Assembly (NCBI GenBank): GCA_964627455.1
Contig: CAZVKC010000002.1
Location: 1-64,000, forward strand
Direction of reading: 5' to 3'
Source of the DNA: F-183 sp964627455
GTDB taxonomy: Bacteria; Acidobacteriota; Terriglobia; Bryobacterales; Bryobacteraceae
DNA length: 64,000 nucleotides
The notes under the pieces are model-generated. The model did no database searches, was not told the DNA's origin, and saw only the letters and a program-made list of their open reading frames with translations. Both the position numbers and the translations under genes were made by a program. This document shows, one piece after another, positions 1 through 8,524 of the stretch; the stretch's first letter is position 1; each line of letters opens with the position of its first letter.

Positions 1-1046
1 ACTGCACAGTCGTTCCCGGCAACCTTCTCGTACCATACAGTCAGCAGCGAACCATCCCCCAACTCAACAGTGGACGGATACCCCAGATCTCCACCGACTC
101 CATCATCGGAGACCGTGATCGGATCTCCCCACGAAGCCCCATGATCCTTGCTCACCCGGGCCAGGTTCCCAAACGGAGCGCGCCGGTAACCATACGTCAT
201 CACCAGCCTCCCATCCCGCAACCGCAGCAAATGCGTTGGCAGGCCCCAAACACCGATGGCGCGAGGCGTCGACCACGTGCGACCCCCATCCGTGGACTCG
301 CACTGCAGCGTCTCCCGCTCATTCGCCTTGTTGTGATTCCGGATCTGCGCCACGATCCGCCCGTCTGCCGCCTCCACCGCATGCAACTCGTGATACTGCG
401 CGAAGTCGTCCCCCGGCCGCGTCGGGATCTCCGCAATCCACTTCCACGTCACGCCGTCATCCGTGGACTCGCAAACGCCATTCCTGTGATCCGTCCACAA
501 CTTCTTGCCCACATAAATCAACCTTCCATCCCGCAGCGCCGTCGGTCCATGTGGACTGTTGAGTGGAACTCGATAAGGCGCGGACCACGTCAATCCATCG
601 GTCGACCGCAGCATCCAGCAATCGAGCAGCGCCTTCCGTCCCGCCGCGTCTACGCGATCGTGGGCCGCCAACCATGCGGGATTCTTCGCGAGAGTCGCCT
701 CGTACGCCAGCGACGTGAAGGTCGTGACCAGCAGCGAACCCTTCGCCGTCACGCACATCCCGGCGTCACGATCATCGATCGCGGTGTCGAGCAGGACCTC
801 CGGCGACGTCCAGGTCTTCCCGTCATCGTGCGATCGGATCAGCTCCACCCGTCCATACGGGCACACATGACGCTCGCGTCCTCCCGAATACGCCACCAGC
901 AACTCGCCCGTTGACGCCCGCCGCGCCAGGGTAGGCCAGCCATGATAGGCCTTCGAATACCTGGAAATCGTCTCAATCCCCGAACCAGCAGCAGATGCAA
1001 CCGCAGCGCCCGCGGACGCCATCAAAAACGTACGTCGATTCAGCAC
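1..1046 (-). CDS. Tat-exported sialidase-like BNR-repeat protein (C-terminus off the window)
   Basis: The reading frame is open from a GTG at 1046 to the window edge (348 codons seen, no stop). The N-terminus reads MLNRRTFLMASAG, a twin-arginine signal with an Ala-rich stretch, which decides the start; the later ATG at 1022 would lose the RR pair. At least five Asp-box motifs (S/T-x-D-x-G-x-T-W) follow: SHDDGKTW, STDGLTW, STDDGVTW, STDGGRTW and SKDHGASW. These are the hallmark of six-bladed propeller sialidases and BNR-like exo-hydrolases, so export and glycan hydrolysis are likely. Several Acidobacteria and Planctomycetes paralogues of this type have no proven substrate, so sialic acid specificity is not claimed. 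The start lies only 10 bases after the terminator-like hairpin at 1057-1092. Confidence 0.8.
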   Translation of the reverse strand, partial: MLNRRTFLMASAGAAVASAAGSGIETISRYSKAYHGWPTLARRASTGELLVAYSGGRERHVCPYGRVELIRSHDDGKTWTSPEVLLDTAIDDRDAGMCVTAKGSLLVTTFTSLAYEATLAKNPAWLAAHDRVDAAGRKALLDCWMLRSTDGLTWSAPYRVPLNSPHGPTALRDGRLIYVGKKLWTDHRNGVCESTDDGVTWKWIAEIPTRPGDDFAQYHELHAVEAADGRIVAQIRNHNKANERETLQCESTDGGRTWSTPRAIGVWGLPTHLLRLRDGRLVMTYGYRRAPFGNLARVSKDHGASWGDPITVSDDGVGGDLGYPSTVELGDGSLLTVWYEKVAGNDCA

Positions 1047-1056
1047 AAATACAAAA

Positions 1057-1092
1057 GGGCTCCCGGAGGATGAGTCTATCACCCGGGAGCCC
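1057..1092 (-). terminator. Rho-independent terminator-like hairpin
   Basis: A perfect 10-bp inverted repeat (GGGCTCCCGG at 1057-1066 with CCGGGAGCCC at 1083-1092) encloses a 16-base loop. On the minus strand the stem is followed directly by TTTTGTATTT. It lies 36 bases downstream of the stop of the small secreted protein (1129-1425), which fits termination of that gene. Unusually, its T-tract runs into the start of the sialidase-like gene, so it could also act as an attenuator of that gene. Confidence 0.75.
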
Positions 1093-1128
1093 GCCGCAAA
1101 CAAACAAAAAGCGTTTTGTTCTGAGAGC

Positions 1129-1425
1129 CTACCGCACGCGGCCGTTGTGCTTCATCCGGTAAATCTGATTGCTCATCGCATTCTGCTGCCGGTTGATCTT
1201 TGCCCGTTCGGCCGCAGACAGCCCGCCTCCGTCGATGCGATCGCGCCGGATCTCGCGATGCAGTTGTGCCTCACGATGTTCCAGCCGCGCCGTCTCGCCC
1301 GCGGTCAACGACCCCGAACGCACGCCCTGCGCAATGCGCGCCTGTTGATTCGCCTGCCGTTGCACGATCGGCCCGGCTGCCATCGCCGCCGCCGTCATCA
1401 GTACGAAAGTCATCATCAGTTTCAT
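1129..1425 (-). CDS. small secreted Arg/Gln-rich protein, function unknown
   Basis: A 98-residue protein with a Sec-type signal peptide (MKLMMTFVLMTAAAMAAG). The mature part is strongly charged and helix-prone, with the pattern GVRSGSLTAGETARLEHREAQLHREI and then LSAAERAKINRQQN. The paired SGSLT..E..RLE and LS.AE.AKINRQQ segments look like two related helical hairpins; such small exported proteins recur in Acidobacteria and Proteobacteria without known function. The ATG at 1425 follows GGAAACAAC, a moderate ribosome-binding site. A terminator-like hairpin follows. It is divergent from fdhD. Confidence 0.7.
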   Translation of the reverse strand: MKLMMTFVLMTAAAMAAGPIVQRQANQQARIAQGVRSGSLTAGETARLEHREAQLHREIRRDRIDGGGLSAAERAKINRQQNAMSNQIYRMKHNGRVR

Positions 1426-1521
1426 CGTTGTTTCCTCCAGTCTCTTTGTGACTGCTTCTGATCGTACAAACTCGTCTCCCGCGTGGAAGTTTCCATTACT
1501 TTTGATTCACAATTGAATCTT

Positions 1522-2331
1522 ATGGAGAAGGTCGCGGTACGCCGCTGGAAAGCGGGCAGGGAAACAGTCGAATGGGACAACGTGCTCGAAGAGGGACCCC
1601 TCGAAATCCGCGTCTCGGCGTCTTTCAAGGATCGCCGCTTCATTCGCACCCTCGCCATCACGATGCGCACCCCCGGCCACGACGAGGACCTCGCCGCCGG
1701 CCTGCTCTTCAGCGAGCGCATCATCAAAAACTACGACGACATCACGCTGATGCACGCCACCAGCGATGGCGCCCTGGTCGTCGACCTCGCGCCGTGGGCC
1801 GATGTCGATTGGACCGCCTTCGACCGCAGCCTGCCGCTGCTGTCATCGAGTTGCGGTGTATGCGGCAAGCGCGAACTCCCCGCCATTGCCGGACCCATTG
1901 ATGAATCCGCTTCCGCTTCCCGCATTCGCTCCCGGGTCATCACGTCGCTGCTCGACAAACTCGAAGCGATGCAGGACTCGTACTCCGAAACCGGAGGCTC
2001 GCATGCCGCGGCCTGGTTCGATTCCCTCACCGGCGACCTGCGCCGGTTTCGCGAAGACGTCGGACGCCACAACGCCCTCGACAAGCTGGTCGGATCCCTG
2101 CTCAAAGACCGCGCCCTGCCGCTCTCGTCGTCGATTCTCGTCATGACCAGCCGCGCCAGCTACGACATCCTGCAGAAGTCGATCCTCGCCGGCATCCCCG
2201 TCGTTGCCGCTGTCGGTGCGCCGTCCACCGCCGCGATCGAACTCGCCGAGCGCCATCACACGACGCTCATCGGCTTCCTCCGCGACGATCGCTTCAACGT
2301 CTACACCGGATCCTGGCGCATCGTCTCCTGA
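1522..2331 (+). CDS. fdhD: formate dehydrogenase accessory sulfurtransferase FdhD
   Basis: FdhD carries sulfur from IscS to the molybdenum/bis-MGD cofactor of formate dehydrogenase and is needed for its activity. Recognisable features are EDLAAGLLFSE, the catalytic cysteine pair in SSSCGVCGK (Cys111 and Cys114), the SETGGSHAAA and REDVGRHNALDK segments, and a C-terminal MTSRASYD..QK motif with an AGIPVVAAVGAPST block. Its 269 residues match the family (E. coli 277). A GTG at 1483 would add 13 residues; I prefer the ATG at 1522 because family homology begins at the VRRW segment, but neither start has a clear ribosome-binding site. No formate dehydrogenase structural gene is in the window. Confidence 0.93.
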   Translation: MEKVAVRRWKAGRETVEWDNVLEEGPLEIRVSASFKDRRFIRTLAITMRTPGHDEDLAAGLLFSERIIKNYDDITLMHATSDGALVVDLAPWADVDWTAFDRSLPLLSSSCGVCGKRELPAIAGPIDESASASRIRSRVITSLLDKLEAMQDSYSETGGSHAAAWFDSLTGDLRRFREDVGRHNALDKLVGSLLKDRALPLSSSILVMTSRASYDILQKSILAGIPVVAAVGAPSTAAIELAERHHTTLIGFLRDDRFNVYTGSWRIVS

Positions 2332-2385
2332 ACCGAATCGGTAAACTCTAGGCCCAGTCCTGCCGATATCCATACTTTGGGACAG

Positions 2386-3996
2386 ATGGGCAGATCCAGA
2401 CAGTGGACCTGGCTTTTAGTGGCCGTCCTATCCCCGCACGCGCAGGCGGCGCTGACCGTTCGCGAACCCGCTCTTGGCCGGAACGCCAACGAAAACACCT
2501 GCACCGTCAGCCAGCCGTCCACGCGGTTCCAGGCGAGCCACGCGGAAATCTTCGTCGCGTTCCGCGCAACCGGGGTCGCACAGGGCGAAACCCTGCAAAT
2601 CGACTGGATCTCCCCATCAGGAGAGTCGGCCTCCAGCATCCCCTACGAAGGCCTGCCGCGTGCGGCCTCGCTGTGCTTTGTCTCGCACCTGCCGGTCGCC
2701 GGATTCGCCCCTTCCAGTCAACCGGGGGACTGGCAACTGCGCGTCACCGTCAACGGTCGCATCGCCGTCACGAAGACCTTCCGCATCGAGGCCGAGGCCA
2801 ATACCGGCGCAGCCCGCATCGACGCCATCACGCGTACCTCGCAATCCGCCAATGCCGCCGAGTTCACTCTCGATGGCAGCGCCTTCTCGCCCGGCGCCGT
2901 TGTCCACATTGCGAAGCTGCAGGACGGCGGATGGCGTTACATCCACGCCGTGATGCCCGCCGAAGCGTCTGCCAATCGGATCCGCATCAGCACCCCGGCG
3001 CTCAACGTAGGCGAGTACCTCGTCGTGATCCGCGATGATGCGGACCGCGTGTCGAATTCGCTGCGATTCGTCATCGCGAGCCGCGAATCCTACAAGCTCC
3101 CGCTGCCTGCGGGCGAACCCTGGATGCTGACGCAAGGTCCATACGGCGGGTTCTCGCACTACGGCCAGGCCCTGCACGCCTTCGACATCGCGCCCGTCGG
3201 CGCACGCTGTCTCGTCGCCATGCGCGGAGGCATCGTCTACGCCTTCGATCGCGGACTCGGCCAGTCGCACTCCTCGCGCACCTTCGGCAACTACATCACC
3301 ATCGATCACGGGGACGGCGAGTTCAGCCACTACGCACATCTCGCCTCGCGCAGCTTCGTCGTCAAGACCGGGCAGCGTGTCGAACAGGGACAGGCGCTTG
3401 CGATTGCCGGCAACAGCGGCTACACATTTCCCTGGGGAGGCGGCCATCACGTGCATGTGCATGTGACGCGCTCGTTCTCGATCTCCTCGCAGAGCATCCC
3501 GTTCGAGTTCGACGACCTCAAGCAGAGTCCGCGGCATCGCGGCGTGGTCATGTCCTCGAACCGTTCTCCGAACTGCGACTGCCGCAAGCCGGTGGCCGCG
3601 CCCGTCATGGTGTTGAGTACGACGTTTACCGCGCCACCGTCACGCCCCGGCGCCAAGACCGAGAACGGAGAGGTAGCGGTGGAGCAGTGGTGGAACCAGT
3701 TCCTGACCGTGAACCCCGGCGTCAAAACCGTGGACGTCAGCCTCGTCTGGACCAATCCGGACGCGGACCTCGACCTCCATCTCGTGAGTCCTTCAGGCAA
3801 GCATTACGGGTGGTACGGCAACGTCGCTGGCTATTCCGGACAGGACGGCCAACCCGAACGCTTCGAGATCGCGAACCCGGAACCCGGCAAGTGGCGCATC
3901 GCGGTACAGGGCCGCCGGGCTGCAGACGGATCTCCGGTGCCGTTCCGCATCGAGAGTTTCACCTCGTATTCGCTAGCCACGACGAGCACGCGCTGA
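2386..3996 (+). CDS. secreted M23-family metallopeptidase with C-terminal beta domain
   Basis: A 536-residue exported protein: signal peptide MGRSRQWTWLLVAVLSPHAQA, an N-terminal region of beta-rich domains (to about 235), an LytM/M23 peptidase domain (about 240-365) and a C-terminal pre-peptidase-like beta-sandwich (about 425-530, with DLDLHLVSPSG and KWRIAVQG). The zinc motif is HAFD (His264, Asp267) and the paired histidines VHVHV (His357/359), with FSHYAHL between. Family members cleave peptidoglycan cross-bridges or other glycine-rich peptides. The ATG at 2386 gives a clean signal peptide; a TTG nine bases upstream is less likely. It lies 54 bases after fdhD, with no functional link evident. 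Confidence 0.85.
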   Translation: MGRSRQWTWLLVAVLSPHAQAALTVREPALGRNANENTCTVSQPSTRFQASHAEIFVAFRATGVAQGETLQIDWISPSGESASSIPYEGLPRAASLCFVSHLPVAGFAPSSQPGDWQLRVTVNGRIAVTKTFRIEAEANTGAARIDAITRTSQSANAAEFTLDGSAFSPGAVVHIAKLQDGGWRYIHAVMPAEASANRIRISTPALNVGEYLVVIRDDADRVSNSLRFVIASRESYKLPLPAGEPWMLTQGPYGGFSHYGQALHAFDIAPVGARCLVAMRGGIVYAFDRGLGQSHSSRTFGNYITIDHGDGEFSHYAHLASRSFVVKTGQRVEQGQALAIAGNSGYTFPWGGGHHVHVHVTRSFSISSQSIPFEFDDLKQSPRHRGVVMSSNRSPNCDCRKPVAAPVMVLSTTFTAPPSRPGAKTENGEVAVEQWWNQFLTVNPGVKTVDVSLVWTNPDADLDLHLVSPSGKHYGWYGNVAGYSGQDGQPERFEIANPEPGKWRIAVQGRRAADGSPVPFRIESFTSYSLATTSTR

Positions 3997-4028
3997 ATTC
4001 AGGCTCTCAAGCACGCTCCGGCAATTCC

Positions 4029-4496
4029 TCAGAAATTCGAGATGACGGGGATGGGGTGAGAAGGTGAGTTCAACTTGGCGTTGTCTCCCCGAAAGAAATC
4101 GACCACCCCGTCGCGGATGCCTTGTTGCGCCCACAGAAACACCCGAGGGGAAAATCCGGTCGCCTTGCACCGGCCCGTCTGGAACACCACATCTCCTTCG
4201 AAGATCAGATCGTACGCCGCTTGTCCGAACTTGTAGAAACCGTCATAGCCATCCACCAACAGCATCAGCGCCATGGTGGAGGCCGGCCCTAATTCTGAGC
4301 CTGCCCATCGCATAAACAGGTAGTGATCGGCCGCCGCGAGGTTGTAGTTTCCGCAATTAGCGCCGCCCGGCGCCTCGCGCATCGCATTCACCTCTTTCCA
4401 GGCTTTGTCGAGCCTTGCGCTCACGTCGCCGTGGGTATTGTGGTGGTCCAACGCGGTTTGAATGATTCTTTGGACGGTCAAATCGTCGACTGCCAT
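4029..4496 (-). CDS. conserved-looking hypothetical protein
   Basis: A 155-residue soluble protein that I do not recognise. It has no signal peptide. The middle has GGANCGNYNLAAADHYLFMRWAGSELGP followed by a hydrophobic LALMLLVDGYDGFYKFGQAAYDLIF helix-like region, which could be peripheral or a buried helix, and a C-terminal FSPRVFLWAQQGIRDGVVDFF. The start at 4496 is set by a good ribosome-binding site (GAAAGGA five bases upstream). The upstream in-frame ATG at 4541 would add 15 residues without such a site. It lies 153 bases after the small membrane protein of the sigma-factor cluster, on the same strand. Confidence 0.6.
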   Translation of the reverse strand: MAVDDLTVQRIIQTALDHHNTHGDVSARLDKAWKEVNAMREAPGGANCGNYNLAAADHYLFMRWAGSELGPASTMALMLLVDGYDGFYKFGQAAYDLIFEGDVVFQTGRCKATGFSPRVFLWAQQGIRDGVVDFFRGDNAKLNSPSHPIPVISNF

Positions 4497-4649
4497 GCAA
4501 TCCTTTCTTCCAGGCTGCTGTTCCCGGATGGGCAGGTTCACGGACAGGATTGGCGGGCGTGGCGGACGGAATCAACACAAATCCGCCCGCCCCGCGAAGG
4601 CGTTCTGTGCAGGTGTGAGATTAGCACACGCCAGGCGGAAGCGTACCGT

Positions 4650-4925
4650 TCAACGATCGATCGCGTGCAGGAGCATCTGGAACTTGCGGTTCAAATGCGC
4701 TCCGAGAGCGAAAACCGTCAGAATGCCGATGCCATAAGTGCCGATGGCGCCGACGAAGATCAGCAGATGGGTCCGATCGTGAAAGTCCACCAGCCAGATC
4801 ATCAGGGCCAGAAACAAAGCCTCGACAATCGCCACCACCGCGAGTGCGCGCTTGAAGTTCCGCTCGGTCTTGTCGATCTGATCGAGCGCCGCGGCGCGCG
4901 CACGATCTCCTCCTGTATTTGCCAT
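4650..4925 (-). CDS. small two-helix membrane protein of the sigma-factor operon
   Basis: A 91-residue protein with two predicted transmembrane helices (about 27-46 ALAVVAIVEALFLALMIWLV, and about 54-75 LLIFVGAIGTYGIGILTVFALG) preceded by a basic, polar N-terminus. The ATG at 4925 follows GAGGAGGATCGAGG, a strong Shine-Dalgarno. It is the third gene after the ECF sigma factor (5042-5563) and the 33-residue coupled peptide (4941-5042). No anti-sigma domain (zinc-binding HxxxCxxC or ASD) is visible. A role in sigma control or membrane sensing is inference from position only. Confidence 0.75.
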   Translation of the reverse strand: MANTGGDRARAAALDQIDKTERNFKRALAVVAIVEALFLALMIWLVDFHDRTHLLIFVGAIGTYGIGILTVFALGAHLNRKFQMLLHAIDR

Positions 4926-4940
4926 GATCCTCGATCCTCC

Positions 4941-5042
4941 TCAGCCCAGTTTCTTCCAAACCGCCAACCCGATCGTGAGCGCCTCAATTGCCGCGACCGT
5001 CAACACGGCCAGCAAATAGGGCTTCAACTGTTGTCGCGTCAT
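4941..5042 (-). CDS. 33-residue single-pass membrane peptide, translationally coupled to the sigma factor
   Basis: A short gene of 33 codons reading MTRQQLKPYLLAVLTV and ending AVWKKLG: basic N-terminus, one hydrophobic helix (about 9-28) with a conserved-looking glutamate (Glu20) inside it, and a WKK tail. Its ATG shares a base with the sigma-factor stop (TAATG), so translation is probably by termination-reinitiation. It is followed after 15 bases by the two-helix protein. The second helix region of that neighbour has a related AVVAIVEALFL pattern (VAAIEALTIGL here), suggesting a relation between the two peptides. Function is unknown. Confidence 0.65.
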   Translation of the reverse strand: MTRQQLKPYLLAVLTVAAIEALTIGLAVWKKLG

Positions 5043-5563
5043 TACTTCAAAACCTCCCGCAAGATCTTCAATCCGTAAGCAAGCCGGGACTTTGCGGTCC
5101 CCGCCGGGATCCCCAGAATCGCCGCTGCCTCGTCGATGGAAAACTCTTCGAGGTAATGCAGCGCCAGCACTGGCCGCGACGCCGGAGGCGCACGCTCGAT
5201 CCACTTCGCTGCGTCGCCTTCAAAAGTCCATGCGGGCTCCGCGTCGCCAGTGCCGATCACCTCTTCGACCAACGCATCTTCGTGGCGTCCACGCGCCTGC
5301 TGCATGCGGCGTACTGCTTCGCGGCTCGCGATCCGGTAACACCACGGCAGAAACGCCGCCGGTTCCTCGAGCCACGCCAGCTTGCGGTAGATCAGCAGGA
5401 ACACTTCCTGCAGGATGTCTTCCGCCGCCGTCGCGTCGCCGCCCGCGAGCGACCGAACGTACCGGAACAGCGGCGGCTGGATATCACGGAACAACTCGTC
5501 CAGCGCGGTGCGGTCGCCCGCCTGCGCCAGCACGATCGTTCGCCGAAGCCGCTGTTGGTCCAT
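5042..5563 (-). CDS. ECF-type RNA polymerase sigma factor
   Basis: A 173-residue sigma-70 family factor of the extracytoplasmic-function class. Region 2 is at about 10-80 (FRDIQPPLFRYVRSLAGGDATAAEDILQEVF, the classic -10 recognition and core-binding segment) and region 4 at about 115-170 (LALHYLEEFSIDEAAAILGIPAGTAKSRL, a helix-turn-helix for the -35 element). Regions 1.1 and 3 are absent, as expected for the class. The ATG follows AGGACG. Its stop overlaps the ATG of a tiny membrane peptide, so the operon is sigma factor, 33-residue peptide, 91-residue membrane protein. No recognisable anti-sigma factor is present. The regulon is unknown. Confidence 0.92.
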   Translation of the reverse strand: MDQQRLRRTIVLAQAGDRTALDELFRDIQPPLFRYVRSLAGGDATAAEDILQEVFLLIYRKLAWLEEPAAFLPWCYRIASREAVRRMQQARGRHEDALVEEVIGTGDAEPAWTFEGDAAKWIERAPPASRPVLALHYLEEFSIDEAAAILGIPAGTAKSRLAYGLKILREVLK

Positions 5564-5661
5564 CTTCGTCCTGCACTTGCCTTACATCTGCTAAGAGGCT
5601 CCGAACCCTGCCAGGTGTTCGAATGCTTCTGCTCATTTTCTGATAAAACTTCGAAGTAACA

Positions 5662-6456
5662 GTGCTCTCTGAAAACGCGGTCCTGCAAGGGTCGCTCTGG
5701 GGATGGCGGCCCGCCGACTGGGCCGAATGCATCGAACCCGGGCTGACGCCTCTTTACGAAGCTGCTCTCGATCTGGCCGGCGCGACATCGCCCGGCGTTC
5801 ATCTGCTCGACGCCGGATGCGGAACCGGCGGCGCAGCGCTCGCGGCGCTCAACCGAGGCTTGCGCGTCTCGGCCTTCGACGCCGCGGAAGGATTCCTCGA
5901 CTTTGCCCGCACGCGCCTACCCGCGACCGTCGAGTTGCGACGCGGCGACCTGCAGGCGATCCCGTATGAAGACGATTCCTTCGACGCGGCGGTCGCCATC
6001 AACAGCGTGCAGTTCACGGCTGATCCGGCGCGTGCGGTACAGGAACTGGCACGGGTGTCACGCGGTCGCATCGCTGTGATGGTCTGGACGCGGCCGTCCG
6101 ACTGCGACATGCGTCACATCACCGAGAAGATGATGAGCCTGTTCCCGAAGCGCCCGCAGCATCGCGGCGCTTTTGAACTGGCGAGTCCCGGTGAGTTGGA
6201 AGGGATCCTCGAATCCGCGGGGCTGCGCATCGACGACGCGCGGGAGATCGAACTGGTGCAGGTGCAGGCGGATCTCGATACCGCGGTCTGCGGCATCATG
6301 TCCACCGGTCCGAATCACCGCGCCTCGCAGATTCTCGGTGAGGCGATGATTGCCGAAGCCGTTCGCGAAGTGATCGCGTCGCGATTCGTGCAGCCTGACG
6401 GATCTGTGGTGATGACCAACTACTTCCGGTGTGTCGCCGCGTCCCGGGGCGCGTAA
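5662..6456 (+). CDS. class I SAM-dependent methyltransferase
   Basis: A 264-residue methyltransferase of the Methyltransf_11 type. Motif I is LLDAGCGTGG (about 48-57), the acidic end of strand 2 is AFDAAEG, and the post-I/II region is RRGDLQAIPYEDDSFDAAVAINSVQF. These show SAM binding; the substrate cannot be read from the sequence. The start is GTG at 5662 because the family N-terminus (SLWGWRPADWAECIEP) lies close behind it, though there is no clear Shine-Dalgarno. It is divergent from the sigma factor (98 bases apart) and ends two bases before the convergent helicase stop. Confidence 0.88.
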   Translation: MLSENAVLQGSLWGWRPADWAECIEPGLTPLYEAALDLAGATSPGVHLLDAGCGTGGAALAALNRGLRVSAFDAAEGFLDFARTRLPATVELRRGDLQAIPYEDDSFDAAVAINSVQFTADPARAVQELARVSRGRIAVMVWTRPSDCDMRHITEKMMSLFPKRPQHRGAFELASPGELEGILESAGLRIDDAREIELVQVQADLDTAVCGIMSTGPNHRASQILGEAMIAEAVREVIASRFVQPDGSVVMTNYFRCVAASRGA

Positions 6457-6458
6457 TC

Positions 6459-8524
6459 TCAAGCGCTCTGGTTCCACTCTTCAAAGAGGCGGTTGACGAG
6501 ATCGTCGAGGGCCCTGTCCGGATCCTGCGCGAGGAGCGTCTCGCGATTGAAAGCGGAAAACAGCGGCAGCGCGAAGGGCGAGGGCCGCGGCAGGTCGTAG
6601 ATCTCGAACGGGGTTTCGAAGATCCGCCGCGCCTCTTCGAGCGCGCGCAAACCGTCGCACTCGTCTTCGAGCACGACCCGTACGCATTCGCGGACCAGCG
6701 GATGATCGGGTTCATGCTCGAGGAACGTTTTGTAGAGCAGCGCCGCGTTCCAGGTGGACGACTTCGTTGACACTTTACCTTTGATGGTCATGCGCGGCAG
6801 CAGTTGACCGATTTCCGCGATGCCGCGAAAACTGCGTCCGAGCGTTTCTGTGCCGGCGACGGTTCTTTGCAGGTCCTCGAGCCAGTTGGTGGGATCGAAC
6901 GCACGGCGGAGCGCGGGTTCGCTTACGTCGACCTTGCGGGCGTCGAGCGACAGCAGCAGGCTGTGGTCGTCGAAGTTCGCATCGACGCTGCCGCCAGGAG
7001 CGAGGCGCGCCCCCGCCACCCAGGCGAGCGAGCGATTGACCGCCCGACCTGCGACNNNNNNNNNNNNNNNNNNNNNNNNNNNNNNNNNNNNNNNNNNNNN
7101 NNNNNNNNNNNNNNNNNNNNNNNNNNNNNNNNNNNNNNNNNNNNNNNNNNNNNNNGTCCGGCGAGGTAATGGAGCACCGACTCGAAGGCCTCGCGACTGA
7201 GTTCGCGATACGGACCGGCGCGGCGCACCAGTTCGTAGGCGTCGTCGATGTTCCACACGCGCTCGATGCTCATGCCGAGCAACGCCTGCGCCAGTACATC
7301 GAGGGGCGCGCGCGGGACCCGCAGGGAATCGAGACGCCCCGTGCGGGCGCCCTCTCGCAGCGCGATGCATTCGAGGACATCGGGCAAGCTCAACGGGACG
7401 AGTGCGCCGGATGCGACGCCATCGACGCGTCGTCCGCTGCGTCCCAAGCGCTGCAGCGCGCGGCTCACGCCGCGTGGCGCACCGATCAGCAGCACCTGGT
7501 CGACGGCTGCGAAGTCCACGCCGAGTTCGAGGCTGCTCGATGCGACCACGGCTTTGAGCGTGCCATTCGCGAGTCCTTCTTCGATTTCGAGACGCTTCTC
7601 GCGATCGACGGATCCATGATGCACCGCGATGCGATCTTCGTACTCTTCGAGGATCACGCCCAGCGCGAGGCCGAGGCGTTCGGCAGCTGAGCGCGTGGTG
7701 GTGAAGACCAGACTGCAATTGGCGTCCCGCACGAGGTCCGCGACGGTGAACGCGACGCGCGTTGGACCATAGCCTGCCGCGGGCAGCCACACATCGGGTT
7801 TCGGCACGGCGATGTCGAGTTTGTGCGCGCGGCGCAGATCGATGGTCGCAACCTGGCACTGACGGCCCGCACCGCACAGCAGTTCGGTCATCGCTTCGAT
7901 CGGCCATGCGGTTGCGGAAAGTCCAAGCCGCTGCATTGCGCGGACCTTCGCCAGAGCTTCGAGGCGTTCGAGCGTCAAGGCGAGCAGCGTGCCGCGCTTG
8001 TTCTCGGCGAATGCGTGGATCTCGTCGACGATCACAGTCGCCGGCTGCAGTCCGCCGAGTTTCCACGCGGATTGCGAGAGCAGGGAACTCAGGCTTTCCG
8101 GCGTCGTGATGAGCAGATGCGGCCTATGGCGTTCCTGCCGGCCGCGTTCACTGAGAGGCGTGTCGCCCGTGCGGACCTCCATGCGGATCCGCCGGTCTTC
8201 GGGCAGTGCTGCGTTCACCGCTTCGAGCGGCAGCGTCAGATTGCGATGCATGTCGCGGCCGAGCGACTTCAGCGGCGAAACATATACGGCGCGCACGGAG
8301 TTGGGCAAGCCTTTTTTGCTGGCTGCTTCTTTGGCGAGCGACGATAGTACGGACAGGAACGCTGCGAGAGTCTTGCCGTTCCCGGTCGGAGCGAGGATCA
8401 GCGTGTTCGATCCCGCGAGCGTATGCGGCAGCGCGCGCTTCTGGATTTCGGTCAGTGATGCGAACCGGTTCTCCATCCACGCGCGCAATGCGGGATGCAG
8501 CCTACGCAGGATCTTCTCGTTCAT
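6459..8524 (-). CDS. Lhr-type DEAD/DEAH helicase of the ligase-associated repair cluster (interrupted by assembly gap)
   Basis: A superfamily 2 helicase of the Lhr-core type. Visible motifs are Walker A APTGNGKT (45-52), motif Ia YVSPLKSL, motif Ib TTPESL, DEIH (167-170), motif III SAT (203-205), and near the end of the RecA2 domain LQRLGRSGRR. The 100-N gap at 7056-7155 removes part of the winged-helix/beta-barrel region; 456 codons precede it and 198 follow, in a different frame. The remaining C-terminus (VDANFDDHSLLLSLDARK onward) is typical of the family. The Lhr-core, DNA ligase and exonuclease set (TIGR04121/04120/04122) is known as a DNA-repair cluster. The first 23 bases overlap the end of the ligase gene. 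Confidence 0.9.
7056..7155. other. assembly gap (100 N) inside the helicase gene
   Basis: Exactly 100 N, a conventional placeholder for a scaffold gap of unknown size. The helicase frames on either side do not join if the gap is 100 bases, and the joined protein would be shorter than Lhr-core helicases (about 800-850 residues). The real missing stretch is therefore probably several hundred bases. The gene should not be called a pseudogene on this evidence. Confidence 0.97.

Noticed and set aside
141..914. 257-codon plus-strand open frame over the sialidase-like gene
   Set aside because: It is antisense to five Asp-box motifs and reads as Arg/Pro-rich low-complexity text without any domain; an artefact of GC-rich codon use.
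6923..8066. helicase read as two proteins or as frameshifted
   Set aside because: Both frames run through the 100-N gap; the frame change is explained by the placeholder length and does not show a mutation.
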